Below are positions 6,709 to 14,910 of a DNA stretch of 15,587 nt, piece by piece. The notes below the pieces were generated by a model, which had not been told where the DNA came from, ran no database searches, and worked only from the letters and a program-made list of their open reading frames with translations. This DNA is from CANHEE01 sp049316985 (GTDB taxonomy: Bacteria; Bacteroidota; Bacteroidia; Chitinophagales; Saprospiraceae): NCBI GenBank assembly GCA_049316985.1, contig JBMOJB010000081.1, forward strand, positions 1 to 15,587, in the 5' to 3' direction. Made by a program: the position numbers and the translations under genes. Positions within the stretch are counted from its first letter, which is position 1. Every line of letters starts with the position of its first letter.

Positions 6709-7680
6709 ATGAGGGTGCTTAATGTAGTTTTATTTTGTATTTTTAATACAATTCTTTGTTTTGCGCAACAGCCTTCACAATATACTTTACATAGCCTTAA
6801 TTTAGCTGCACTGAATCCGGCATATGCAGGGATAGAACCATTTTTCCAGGCAAATGCGTTGGTGAGGCATCAGTGGAACGGGCTTTCAGGAAGTCCACAG
6901 TCGCAAATATTAAATGTAAATTTGCCAATAAAAAGTATCAGTAGTGGTGCGGGTATCAATATTGAAAATGATCAATTGGGTTTACAGCAAACAATTCAAG
7001 CATCATTGTGCTACAGCTATCATTTGCGTTTGAATAGAGTGAATTTGCTTTCTTTTGGACTAAGAGGCGGTTTTGGGCAGATGGGATGGAATGGTACTAA
7101 TATCAGAACTCCTGATGGGAAATATCTAAATGCAGGTATCGATCACAAAGATGAAATTTTGCCTTCTGTGTTTTTTAGTGGAAGATTTCCTGTGTTGGAT
7201 GCAGGCCTGTTGTATCAAAGAAATTTTGTAAAACTAGGTATAGGAATAAAGAATTTAACACAAAATTCCATTAAGTACACAATTAATAATGGAAAAATTC
7301 GTTTGGTAACAAATTATTTTTTTACATTTGCGACTGAAATCGAAATAAGAGAACAATATAAAGTAATGCCCTCAGTTCTTTTTAGGACAGATTTGGCTGA
7401 AAGCCAATTAGACGTTACACTTATTTCGGAATTGTACAGAAAATTTAACGTAGGAGTAGGATACAGAGGTTGGAGTAATCTCAGCAATGATGCATTGTCT
7501 TTAATAGCTGGGTTTCGCCTAAATGAAAAAATTAGACTCATTTATTCCTACGATATCAACCTGTCACCCTTGAAAAGCAGTAACAATGGCAGTAATGAAC
7601 TGATGTTACAATACAATCTGAACAAATCCATTGGAAAGGCAATACCTGAAAGGATAATCTATAATCCGCGTTATTTTTAG
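6709..7680 (+). CDS. PorP/SprF family type IX secretion outer-membrane protein
   Basis: The ATG at 6709 gives a 323-residue protein starting with a signal peptide (cleavage likely after A19, CFAQQ). A TTG at 6661 would put 16 extra residues in front of the signal and is disfavoured. After cleavage comes the family hallmark QYTLHSLNLAALNPAYAG (residues 24-41). Alternating amphipathic strands follow to the end, with recurring G-x-G-Y/F-x patterns (FGLRGGFG, VGVGYRG), as in the PorP/SprF outer-membrane beta barrel. The C terminus ends in YF, typical for barrel strands. In Porphyromonas gingivalis PorP is encoded directly before porKLMN and belongs to the type IX secretion machine. The same order is seen here, which supports a role in secretion/gliding. 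Several paralogues usually exist per genome, so orthology to PorP itself is not certain. Confidence 0.85.
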   Translation: MRVLNVVLFCIFNTILCFAQQPSQYTLHSLNLAALNPAYAGIEPFFQANALVRHQWNGLSGSPQSQILNVNLPIKSISSGAGINIENDQLGLQQTIQASLCYSYHLRLNRVNLLSFGLRGGFGQMGWNGTNIRTPDGKYLNAGIDHKDEILPSVFFSGRFPVLDAGLLYQRNFVKLGIGIKNLTQNSIKYTINNGKIRLVTNYFFTFATEIEIREQYKVMPSVLFRTDLAESQLDVTLISELYRKFNVGVGYRGWSNLSNDALSLIAGFRLNEKIRLIYSYDINLSPLKSSNNGSNELMLQYNLNKSIGKAIPERIIYNPRYF

Positions 7681-7715
7681 TTTATAGAATATTTATCAAA
7701 CAAAAAAAAATACCC

Positions 7716-7817
7716 AGCACGATAAAAAAATTGTACAGAAATTTTTTTTTTATAAATTCTTTTCGATTTTTGCAAAATCATTCATTTGCATTACAACGCA
7801 ATGAGAAATATCGTGCT
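7716..7817. repeat. nested inverted repeats in the porP-gldK gap
   Basis: AGCACGATA (7716-7724) and TATCGTGCT (7809-7817) are exact inverted copies 84 bp apart. Between them lies a second pair, TGCAAA (7771-7776) and TTTGCA (7785-7790), and an A-run/T-run pair (7724-7732 with 7739-7751). The gap is 212 bp and shows no exact promoter consensus. The structure could be a leader fold or terminator for the previous gene. Confidence 0.4.
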
Positions 7818-7892
7818 ACAAATTTGAATAATTTTACGTCGCTTTTTAAAATTGAAGTTTAACTTAGGAAAGTAAAACCTTTTGTATCTACA

Positions 7893-9149
7893 ATGAAGAA
7901 TTTTTTGAAATCGCTTTTAGCGCTGTCTTTGATTACCGTTTTAGTTTCATCTTGTGGAAGAAAAGAAGATGGTCAATTGTTGGGCGTACAGGATCGTCCG
8001 ACTTGGAAGGGTGTTAATCCTTACGGAATGGTTTATGTCCCATCTGGTACTTTGTTTATTGGAGCCGGAGATGAGGATATTTCCAATTCTTATGTTCAAA
8101 GACCAAAATCAATATCAATCCAAGGATTTTACATGGATGATACGGAGATCACTAACAATGAATATCGTCAGTTTGTATACTGGGTGAAAGATTCATTAGC
8201 ACATAATTTGCTTGATCATAAGATCGAAAGCGAAGATGGAGGTGAGTCTAGATTGGATTGGGAAGTTGAAATCGATCCTGAAGATGAAGCGCTTAAGGAA
8301 TTGTTTTATCAGGGTGCTGATAAATATATTGGTCGCAAGGAGCTGGATGTAAGAAAGTTCATCTTTGAGACTGAGTGGTTGGATTGGAAAAAAGCGGCAA
8401 ATACACCAGATCGCAATGCGCCACGCACCAAGTACATTAAGAAAGAGAAAGTTGCAATTTTCCCTGATACTTTGGTGTGGGTTAGAGATTTTGCTTACTC
8501 CTATAATGAGCCGATGACTCGTAATTATTTTTGGCATCCTGCCTTTGATGATTATCCTGTAGTAGGTGTTAACTGGAAAATGGCTACTGCGTTCTGTTAT
8601 TGGAGGACAAAGTTGTGGAACATGTATCGCACAGGTGGAAAGAGAGGTGATTTAATCTCAGAAGATTTCAGGTTGCCGATTGAACATGAGTGGGAATATG
8701 CCGCACGTGGTGGTCATGAGTTGGCTCCATATCCTTGGGGAGGTTATTACTTGCGCAATGCTAAGGGTTGTCTGTTAGCCAACTTCAAACCTGGTCGTGG
8801 TAATTACCCGGAAGATGGTGGTCTTTACACCGTGAAAGCAGATGCTTATTACCCAAACGATTATGGATTGTTTAATATGTCAGGTAATGTATCTGAGTGG
8901 ACAAGTTCTGCATTTTATGAAAATGCTTATGCTTTTGTACACGATTTGAATCCCGATGTACGTTATGATGCAAAGGCCGATGATCCTGATGCATACAAGC
9001 GCAAAGTTGTTCGTGGAGGTTCATGGAAAGATGTAGGTTATTACCTTCAAACAGGCGTCAGAAACTGGGAATATCAAGATACAACAAAATCTTATATTGG
9101 TTTCCGTTGTGCACTTAGTTTCCTTGGTCGTTCAATAAGTGATTTCTAA
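7893..9149 (+). CDS. gldK: type IX secretion / gliding lipoprotein GldK (PorK)
   Basis: This 418-residue lipoprotein has a signal peptide ending in LVSSC with C21 as the lipidated residue. The body is a formylglycine-generating-enzyme-like (SUMF1/FGE) domain. It starts with GMVYVPSGTLFIGAG near residue 45 and includes FRLPIEHEWEYAARGG from 259, MSGNVSEW at 329-336, RGGSW at 374-378 and a C-terminal GFRC. In known systems GldK/PorK forms the large periplasmic ring with GldN/PorN under the outer membrane and is structural, not enzymatic. It is the first gene of the gldKLMN set, with 163 bp before gldL. Length and motif order agree with the family. Confidence 0.95.
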   Translation: MKNFLKSLLALSLITVLVSSCGRKEDGQLLGVQDRPTWKGVNPYGMVYVPSGTLFIGAGDEDISNSYVQRPKSISIQGFYMDDTEITNNEYRQFVYWVKDSLAHNLLDHKIESEDGGESRLDWEVEIDPEDEALKELFYQGADKYIGRKELDVRKFIFETEWLDWKKAANTPDRNAPRTKYIKKEKVAIFPDTLVWVRDFAYSYNEPMTRNYFWHPAFDDYPVVGVNWKMATAFCYWRTKLWNMYRTGGKRGDLISEDFRLPIEHEWEYAARGGHELAPYPWGGYYLRNAKGCLLANFKPGRGNYPEDGGLYTVKADAYYPNDYGLFNMSGNVSEWTSSAFYENAYAFVHDLNPDVRYDAKADDPDAYKRKVVRGGSWKDVGYYLQTGVRNWEYQDTTKSYIGFRCALSFLGRSISDF

Positions 9150-9203
9150 TAGCTTAATATTTTAATCTTAATTGTAAGGAAGAGGGATTTTTTTTCTTCT
9201 TCT

Positions 9204-9266
9204 ATGTTGACAACATTGGTAAAAGCATTTTAACAAACGGTTTAATCTTTCTATTTAAGCTTAAAT
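9204..9266. repeat. two perfect short palindromes in the gldK-gldL gap
   Basis: ATGTTG-A-CAACAT (9204-9216) and ATTTAAGCTTAAAT (9253-9266) are perfect palindromes about 36 bp apart. They lie in the 163-bp space between gldK and gldL, the longest internal gap of the gldKLMN set. The gap also contains a T8 run at 9190-9197. They might be protein-binding sites or processing signals; the first has too small a loop for a good RNA hairpin. Confidence 0.35.
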
Positions 9267-9312
9267 CAAAAATGAACAAACCCTATTTAATAATTTATTT
9301 AAAACGAAAAAA

Positions 9313-9891
9313 ATGAGTTTCGTAAAAACGAAAGGTTTCAAGTATCTAAAAAACTTAATTATTGGTGTAGGAGCCTCTGTTGTATTGACTGGTGCCCTTT
9401 TCAAAATCGAAAGCTGGCCATATGCATCTGAAATGCTAACTGCAGGTCTTTTAACTGAGGCTTTCTTGTTCTTGATGTTGGGAGTTCTTGGTCCAGAAAA
9501 AGATTACTATTGGGAGAAATTGTATCCGGGATTGGATGTTTATGACTCTCATGTACAGGCACTGAGTGCTGAAGGTGCTGCTGGAAGTCCTTTAAATGGT
9601 GAAGCTATTGAAGGGAAATTGGGTAGTATGTTGACTGAGTTGCAAGGTATGCACAAAAGTTTGTCTTCCTTAAAAGCATTGCAAGAAGTTGATTTCTCGG
9701 GAACGAGTGCTCAAATCAAGCAAATGAGTAATTTCTATACGAAAATGTCTGAAGCTATGGCTGATTTAACTGATTCTGCGGGTGATGTTAAAGCATACAA
9801 AGATCAATTGTCTTCTTTGAACAAAAATTTGGGTTCATTGAATACAGTTTATGGTAGCATGTTGACAGCAATGTCAAACATTGGAAAATAA
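9313..9891 (+). CDS. gldL: type IX secretion / gliding motor protein GldL (PorL)
   Basis: The product has 192 residues with two N-terminal membrane helices (about 12-30 and 40-57) and a cytoplasmic tail rich in helix-forming residues (LTELQGMHKSLSSLKAL onward). Such tails form a coiled coil in the family. The second helix carries a glutamate at position 49 (LLTEAFLFLM), matching the proton-pathway glutamate E49 that I recall for Flavobacterium johnsoniae GldL. K31 and E33 flank the periplasmic turn (FKIESWPY). GldL forms a pentamer around the GldM dimer helices and uses the proton-motive force to drive secretion and gliding. At 192 aa it is shorter than the GldL of F. johnsoniae (about 215) and PorL of P. 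gingivalis (about 309); the difference is in the tail. gldM follows after 55 bp. Confidence 0.95.
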   Translation: MSFVKTKGFKYLKNLIIGVGASVVLTGALFKIESWPYASEMLTAGLLTEAFLFLMLGVLGPEKDYYWEKLYPGLDVYDSHVQALSAEGAAGSPLNGEAIEGKLGSMLTELQGMHKSLSSLKALQEVDFSGTSAQIKQMSNFYTKMSEAMADLTDSAGDVKAYKDQLSSLNKNLGSLNTVYGSMLTAMSNIGK

Positions 9892-9946
9892 TTGTTGCAG
9901 TCTTTCGACGAAAACTCATTTTTAAACTTTTAAATAAGAGAAAAAT

Positions 9947-11488
9947 ATGTCAATTCCTAAGGAGCCGCGGCAGTTAATGATCAACTTGATGTACTTGGTA
10001 CTGACAGCCCTGCTCGCGCTAAATGTTTCAGCGGAAATTATCAATGCTTTCTTTGCTTTAAATACCGGTATACGTAAATCCAGTGAGGTGGTTGATAAAA
10101 CGAACACCATTCTGAAAGTAGGTATTGATAAGCAAGCAGATGCATATAAAAATGCTCAGACAGCGGCAGCCCGTGATGGTGCTGAGAAAGCTATCGAAAT
10201 ATCTAAAGATTTTTGTGCTTACATCACTGATGTCAACGCGGCAATGGTTACTGCTGCTGGTGGACCAGACCCCAAGTATGCTGATCAGCGTCCTCACCGT
10301 TACAAAGATAAAGACGTAACGACAAGAATGTTTATCAATGAAGGCAGGGGTAAAGAAGTGCAAAGTAAAATTGAAGAAACAAAAGCAAAATTTTTAGCAT
10401 TAATAGAAGAGGCTGATAAAGCATCAGTTGAAAGAAGTATTACACTTTTTCTTGATGAAATTCCAGCTGATTCGAAAGCCAAAAATTGGGTAGATTATAA
10501 ATTCAAACAGATGCCCGTAGCAGCCGTGATGCCATTGTTTTCAAAATTACAGGCTGACTCCAAGAACACTGAAACTGCAATTTTGAATTACTTTGCAGAC
10601 AAGGTCAATGTTAAGGACATTAAGTTTGATAACTTTAAAGTAGCAATTGCTCCGAAAAATGGATATGTAATCGCTGGTGAAAAGTTTGAAGCTGATGTTT
10701 ATTTGGCCGCCTATAGCACCAATCCTGGTTCGGGAGTTTCAATTTCAGTAAATGGTTCCGGTTTAGCTGTAAAGGAAGGTGTTGGTCACTATGAAGCTAC
10801 ATCAAGTGAAATTGGTAAAAAGGTTTTGAAAGCTTCTGCTTCAATTAAAAATCCGCTTACTAACGAAACTAAAACTGTTACAAGCGACTTTACTTATGAA
10901 GTAGGAAGAAGATCTGTTGCTGTTTCAGCGGATAAGATGAATGTATTCTACATCGGTGTCCAAAACCCGATCTCAGTAGCTGCGGCAGGTGTATCAAGTA
11001 ATGAAATACGAGTAAGCGCATCCGGTAGCGGAGCCAATTTAAATGGTAGCGGAAAAAATTTCGTTGTAACTGTAGGCACTCCGGGAGAATGCAATATAAA
11101 TGTTTCTGGTGGTGGTCTTAATGAAACTTTCAAGTTCCGCGTAAAACGCATACCTGATCCGGTTGCTCAGTTGGGTATCGGAAAGATTGCGAAAGGTGGT
11201 AGTATGCCCAACGGAGAGTTTAAGGCTCAGCAAGGTTTGGTTGCTATGTTGGAAGGTTTTGACTTTGATGCCCGTTGTGATATCCAAAGTTACAATGTAA
11301 CCTACGTCGCTAAACGCCAAGATCCTGTTACTTATCCAAATCAAGGAGCTCGCTATAATGGCAACAATGCCGGCATAATCAACAGAGCAAAACCTGGAGA
11401 TGTTTATTATTTTGATGAGGTTAAGGCTAGATGCCCTGGAGATCAAGCAGGTCGTCAAATTAACTCATTGGTTTTTCAAATTAAATAA
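9947..11488 (+). CDS. gldM: type IX secretion / gliding motor protein GldM (PorM)
   Basis: This 513-residue protein has one N-terminal membrane helix (about 10-29, LMINLMYLVLTALLALN) preceded by PRQ with R8 at the cytoplasmic end, a conserved feature of the family. The rest is periplasmic. A mainly helical first domain runs to about residue 220, followed by three beta-rich domains rich in glycine and serine (for example VAISPKNG-like and VSASGSGANL stretches), ending near CDIQSYNVTYVAKR and QINSLVFQIK. Family structures show an elongated dimer whose last domain touches the GldK/GldN ring, passing motor torque from GldL across the periplasm. Both ends of the family are present, and the gene sits between gldL (55 bp) and gldN (23 bp), so co-transcription is very likely. 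Confidence 0.95.
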   Translation: MSIPKEPRQLMINLMYLVLTALLALNVSAEIINAFFALNTGIRKSSEVVDKTNTILKVGIDKQADAYKNAQTAAARDGAEKAIEISKDFCAYITDVNAAMVTAAGGPDPKYADQRPHRYKDKDVTTRMFINEGRGKEVQSKIEETKAKFLALIEEADKASVERSITLFLDEIPADSKAKNWVDYKFKQMPVAAVMPLFSKLQADSKNTETAILNYFADKVNVKDIKFDNFKVAIAPKNGYVIAGEKFEADVYLAAYSTNPGSGVSISVNGSGLAVKEGVGHYEATSSEIGKKVLKASASIKNPLTNETKTVTSDFTYEVGRRSVAVSADKMNVFYIGVQNPISVAAAGVSSNEIRVSASGSGANLNGSGKNFVVTVGTPGECNINVSGGGLNETFKFRVKRIPDPVAQLGIGKIAKGGSMPNGEFKAQQGLVAMLEGFDFDARCDIQSYNVTYVAKRQDPVTYPNQGARYNGNNAGIINRAKPGDVYYFDEVKARCPGDQAGRQINSLVFQIK

Positions 11489-11511
11489 TTTAAACTAATA
11501 CTTCATTAGTC

Positions 11512-12384
11512 ATGCGTATTCTAAAATTGCTTAGTGTTTTTGCTATGGTTGCTTTTTCGCTTCCGATGTTTGCACAAAAACCAGAAGATGTTAAAACTGA
11601 ATCTAGCGAACCAACTGAAGCTACGGAAGTGAAAACTCCTTTAGACGGTGTCGTTGAGAAAAAATTAATTCCTGAGCGTCCCATTTTGGCTTATGATCCA
11701 ATTCGCGAAGCGGATGTGGTTTGGGAGAAAAGAATTTGGAGAGTAATTGATGTCAGAGAAAAGCAAAATCTAACTTTTGTTTATCCTGAAGATCCGTTTT
11801 TTAAAATAATTAACGATTCGGCTATAAAAGGTGAACTTACCGCTTATAGTGTAGAAGACGATAAGTTTAAGAAACCTCTTACAAAGGATGAAGTTGCTGC
11901 AATGGGATCTAATATTGATACAGTCACCACTTTTGATCCGGAAACATACGAAGAGAAGATAACAGTTGTTCGCAACGATATCAATTGGGAAAATGTTAAA
12001 CAGTTTCGCATGAAGGAAGTTTGGTTCTTTGACAAAGAATCTTCAACACTTCAAGTGCGTATTCTGGGAATAGCTCCGCTCATAGACGAATACGATGATG
12101 CAGGTAACTTTAAGTTTACCCGTGCTATGTATTGGGTATATTATCCTGACTGCCGCCAGTTGATGGCTCGCCATAGGGTATTTAACTTAAGTGGTAATGA
12201 TGCAGCACCGATTACTTGGGAGGACTTGATGGAAATGAGGATGTTTTCTTCATATATCATTAAGGAATCTAATGTGTACGACCGCAAAATTGAAGAATAT
12301 GCGACGGGAGTCGATATGTTGTTAGAAGGGGATAAAATCAAAAACGATATTTTCCATTACGAACATGACCAGTGGTCTTATTAA
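11512..12384 (+). CDS. gldN: type IX secretion / gliding protein GldN (PorN)
   Basis: The product has 290 residues with a signal peptide MRILKLLSVF...PMFAQ (cleavage likely after A21). A short E/T/K-rich linker precedes the conserved PLDGVVEKK...IREADVVWEKRIWRVID region, the family's most recognisable part. Later blocks include FRMKEVWFFDKE, RILGIAPLID and AMYWVYYPDCRQ. In P. gingivalis PorN binds PorK to form the periplasmic ring. It is the last gene of the set, 23 bp after gldM, and a strong terminator follows the stop, so the transcript ends here. Its length is normal. Confidence 0.95.
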   Translation: MRILKLLSVFAMVAFSLPMFAQKPEDVKTESSEPTEATEVKTPLDGVVEKKLIPERPILAYDPIREADVVWEKRIWRVIDVREKQNLTFVYPEDPFFKIINDSAIKGELTAYSVEDDKFKKPLTKDEVAAMGSNIDTVTTFDPETYEEKITVVRNDINWENVKQFRMKEVWFFDKESSTLQVRILGIAPLIDEYDDAGNFKFTRAMYWVYYPDCRQLMARHRVFNLSGNDAAPITWEDLMEMRMFSSYIIKESNVYDRKIEEYATGVDMLLEGDKIKNDIFHYEHDQWSY

Positions 12385-12390
12385 TACAAT

Positions 12391-12424
12391 AAAAAAGGTT
12401 GGCGATTTTACGCCAACCTTTTTT
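12391..12424. terminator. bidirectional intrinsic terminator after gldN
   Basis: AAAAAAGGTTGGCG (12391-12404) and its exact complement CGCCAACCTTTTTT (12411-12424) form a perfect 14-bp stem with the 6-nt loop ATTTTA. There are A-runs on one side and T-runs on the other. This is the textbook form for stopping transcription from both strands. It ends gldN on the + strand, and the base of the stem touches the stop codon (12424-12426) of the minus-strand protease gene. Confidence 0.92.
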
Positions 12425-13515
12425 TATGCCTTGTTTTCTTCTTTTATCCAAAGTGCATTGTATTTTTCAACTAGAATATTATCGTAGTAGTCTGCCTTTT
12501 CGACAAATCTATTAAATAGTTCGAATGCTGTTTCTGAGTTGAGATACCTGTCGACAATAAGTAAATCAAGTTGTATTTCCTGCCCACTGACTTCAAAATT
12601 CATTCCCTCGATTGAATAGTTTTCTCGGAGAAGGAATTCGTAAATTGCTTTAATGTTATCCTTAGGCAGGTGGCATAAAACGGCAGTTGCAGAAATTTGG
12701 CCTTCCGGTTCATTGTAGTTTATAGTTATTTTGGCGCTTCCTCTTTTGATTTCCCAGGAGCTTGGTCCCGTTCTGGCTAATATCTTATTATACCCCATAT
12801 CAGTCAGGATATGTTCAATCGTTCTTCTAATTCCTATTGCCTGATAGGTATCGGTTTTGTCTGGAAACTCTACTTTCGATCCACAGTTTGGACAAAATTC
12901 TGTTGCACTTTCCGTTTCAAATACGATATTGAGACAAGCAGGGCACCTTGTTGCTGGATAATTTGAATTTTTTAAAAATTCATTTAGCGTTTCTATTAAG
13001 TAATTAACCGGCAAGGAAAATCCGAGATTTTGTCCTTCCTTGAGTATGAACGTGTTTATACCAATGATTATTCCTTTTTCATTGACTAATGGCCCACCGC
13101 TATTTCCCGGATTAATTGCAGCATCATGCTGATAGTAGGAAAGATCGTTATATTGATGATTTAAGTTTGATAAAATTCCTTGTGTTGCAGTGTATTTTAA
13201 ACCAAATGGATGTCCAATGGCAATAACCGCGTCACCTTCAGCCAGAAACAAGTCTACGCCTAGTTCAGCCAAAGGGGTGTCTAGTTTTGATAACGGTCTT
13301 AAGAAAGCAAGGTCGTATTTTTTATCACTATAGATTACATTGGCAAGTTGGCGTTCAAAATTGTTGCCTTCAATAACAACTTGCGCATTTCCATAAATTA
13401 CATGACAGTTGGTCACAATTAGATTGTAATCTTTCAGGTAAAATCCAGTGCCGATACTAAAGTGGGTCGCAATTTGAACAACAATATCTTTGTAAAAGTT
13501 GATGATATTTCTCAT
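12424..13515 (-). CDS. cytoplasmic trypsin-like serine protease with zinc ribbon and YbjN-like C-terminal domain
   Basis: The product has 363 residues. Residues of about 5-180 form an S1C (HtrA/DegP-type) protease with the triad H38 (TNCHV), D68 (YDLAFL) and S139 (NPGNSGGP), all in correct order. A treble-clef-like zinc ribbon follows with CPAC at 191-194 and CPNC at 208-211. Residues of about 220-350 look like the YbjN / type III secretion chaperone fold (ITINYNEPEGQISATAV, then helix, then LDLLIVDRYLNSETAFELFNRFVEKADYYDNIL). There is no signal peptide, membrane helix or PDZ domain, unlike classical periplasmic HtrA proteins, so a cytoplasmic location is inferred. The start at 13515 lies 2 bp after the stop of the upstream gene, so the two are surely co-transcribed and perhaps translationally coupled. 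The protease assignment is firm; the YbjN-like call is by pattern only. Confidence 0.82.
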   Translation of the reverse strand: MRNIINFYKDIVVQIATHFSIGTGFYLKDYNLIVTNCHVIYGNAQVVIEGNNFERQLANVIYSDKKYDLAFLRPLSKLDTPLAELGVDLFLAEGDAVIAIGHPFGLKYTATQGILSNLNHQYNDLSYYQHDAAINPGNSGGPLVNEKGIIIGINTFILKEGQNLGFSLPVNYLIETLNEFLKNSNYPATRCPACLNIVFETESATEFCPNCGSKVEFPDKTDTYQAIGIRRTIEHILTDMGYNKILARTGPSSWEIKRGSAKITINYNEPEGQISATAVLCHLPKDNIKAIYEFLLRENYSIEGMNFEVSGQEIQLDLLIVDRYLNSETAFELFNRFVEKADYYDNILVEKYNALWIKEENKA

Positions 13516-13517
13516 AA

Positions 13518-14843
13518 TTATTTTGTCTTCGACATATCTAATTTGGTGATCATAAGAAGAAATGATTTTGAAAATTCAGTAATATTGTTAAAATTGACTA
13601 AGCGAGGCTCGAATCTTGCCAAAGGGAAGTTTTCCATATTGTTATGGAAGATTTCTGCCAGTAACCTTTCAATTTCTTTTCTATTGATAGAGCCATCATC
13701 TTTGCGAAATTTTAGCTGGTATCCAAAAGAATTAAAATATTTTTCTTCGACCACTTCAAAATACAATCGGAGCGCCTCTTTTATATTCTTTGGTACTGCA
13801 CTTGTGAAAAAGATGAATCCTACAATGTAGTTATATACAGACTGAGCGATTTGTGAATAACCATTTTTTTCATACCAATCACCATTAATCAAGTGCTCGT
13901 TGATTACCTCAACAACTCTATCAAAAGTGACGACATCCGTTATTCCAAAAGTGGAGGAGATATCATATAGTTCATGAAGGTGAGATACTTTAGGACGATC
14001 TAAAATAGATTGAATCTCTTTTTTTAGTTTATAGTTTTTCTGTAATAAGTTACTTCCATCATTTTCGCTAAACTCCCGAAATGCTCTTTCGATAACTTCC
14101 ATTACAAAACCTTCTGGGCAGATTAAATAATCTATGCGAAAAAGGGCATCAAGTAGCCAATAGCTTTCTGCTTTGGAATGCAAATCGAAGTCGATTTTAG
14201 AATCCAAGATAAAGTTAAGTTTATCTTGGAGTGTTTGTATGCAGTAATTGTACTTTTGCTCTTTTTCAATGTCAGGTAGTTGAATTCTAAGCGATGGGTC
14301 AATTATACTAAGATTTGTAAATTCATCCAATAGCAAATTGTCCTGTTTGTCTGAAATAGTAGCAAGTTCTTTTAATGCAAAGTATAGCTTATATGGAGAA
14401 CAATCTATGGAGTTAGAACTGAATACCACTTTGATTTCGTTTTCCGGAGATAAAGCGAAGTGGCCATACAAAAGATTATCGTTGTGTTCAAGTAATCTTC
14501 TCATTAGCCCAATATTTAGTTGTTCTGCTTTCGCAATACTTGTGAATGCAGTAAAACGATTATTGTCGGCAGAAATTTTTACTTTTTGCGATCCTTGAAT
14601 CAATACCGCTGATATCCCCTTGTTTTTTTCCGACCAGCTGATATTCTTTTGACTTTCATCCGATAAGTAGTTGAAGAATTGTCGGAAAGATTCTAGATAT
14701 TCTTCTTTTTCAAAAGCTTGTAAGGACAGTTCCCAGGCTTTGTAATTTTCCCGCTTTTTGTAACAATCGCTATAGCGCCCAATCCTGATTGACGGTCGTA
14801 AAGTAGTGGTTTCTCCTCCTGCGAGCCATGACCAAATTCCCAT
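13518..14843 (-). CDS. uncharacterised protein with YbjN-like N-terminal region, partner of the protease
   Basis: This 441-residue protein has no signal peptide or membrane helix. Residues 16-60 (RPSIRIGRYSD ... WELSLQAFEKEEYLESFRQFFNYLSD) lead into a region, about 60-175, with the YbjN / secretion-chaperone pattern. Strands (ISAVLIQGSQKVKIS) and NRFTAFTSIAK come first, then the helix LMRRLLEHNDNLLYGHFALSPENEIKVVFS and a closing helix with YFALKELATISDKQDNLLLDEF. Residues of about 190-441 are mostly helical and unfamiliar to me. It is the first gene of the two-gene minus-strand operon, directly before the protease gene that ends in a similar domain. It diverges from the LptC-like gene. No catalytic residues are evident, so an adaptor, substrate or regulator of the protease is a reasonable guess, not a finding. 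Confidence 0.72.
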   Translation of the reverse strand: MGIWSWLAGGETTTLRPSIRIGRYSDCYKKRENYKAWELSLQAFEKEEYLESFRQFFNYLSDESQKNISWSEKNKGISAVLIQGSQKVKISADNNRFTAFTSIAKAEQLNIGLMRRLLEHNDNLLYGHFALSPENEIKVVFSSNSIDCSPYKLYFALKELATISDKQDNLLLDEFTNLSIIDPSLRIQLPDIEKEQKYNYCIQTLQDKLNFILDSKIDFDLHSKAESYWLLDALFRIDYLICPEGFVMEVIERAFREFSENDGSNLLQKNYKLKKEIQSILDRPKVSHLHELYDISSTFGITDVVTFDRVVEVINEHLINGDWYEKNGYSQIAQSVYNYIVGFIFFTSAVPKNIKEALRLYFEVVEEKYFNSFGYQLKFRKDDGSINRKEIERLLAEIFHNNMENFPLARFEPRLVNFNNITEFSKSFLLMITKLDMSKTK

Positions 14844-14864
14844 AGATTGTTGTTTATTTGATTA

Positions 14865-14897
14865 TTTGAAATTATTGGTATTAATAATTTACTTTTG
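14865..14897 (+). promoter_or_regulatory. Bacteroidota-type promoter of the LptC-like gene
   Basis: TTTG at 14865-14868, 21 bp, then TACTTTTG at 14890-14897 fits the -33/-7 consensus. Transcription would begin near 14904, about 10 nt before the ATG at 14914, so the mRNA is nearly leaderless. This promoter lies in the 70-bp divergent gap. Confidence 0.6.
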
Positions 14898-14910
14898 CAT
14901 AAATTTCGCT

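Noticed and set aside
13462..13830. 122-residue + strand frame across the junction of the two minus-strand genes
   Set aside because: It is antisense to two well-supported genes and resembles no family; no promoter precedes it.
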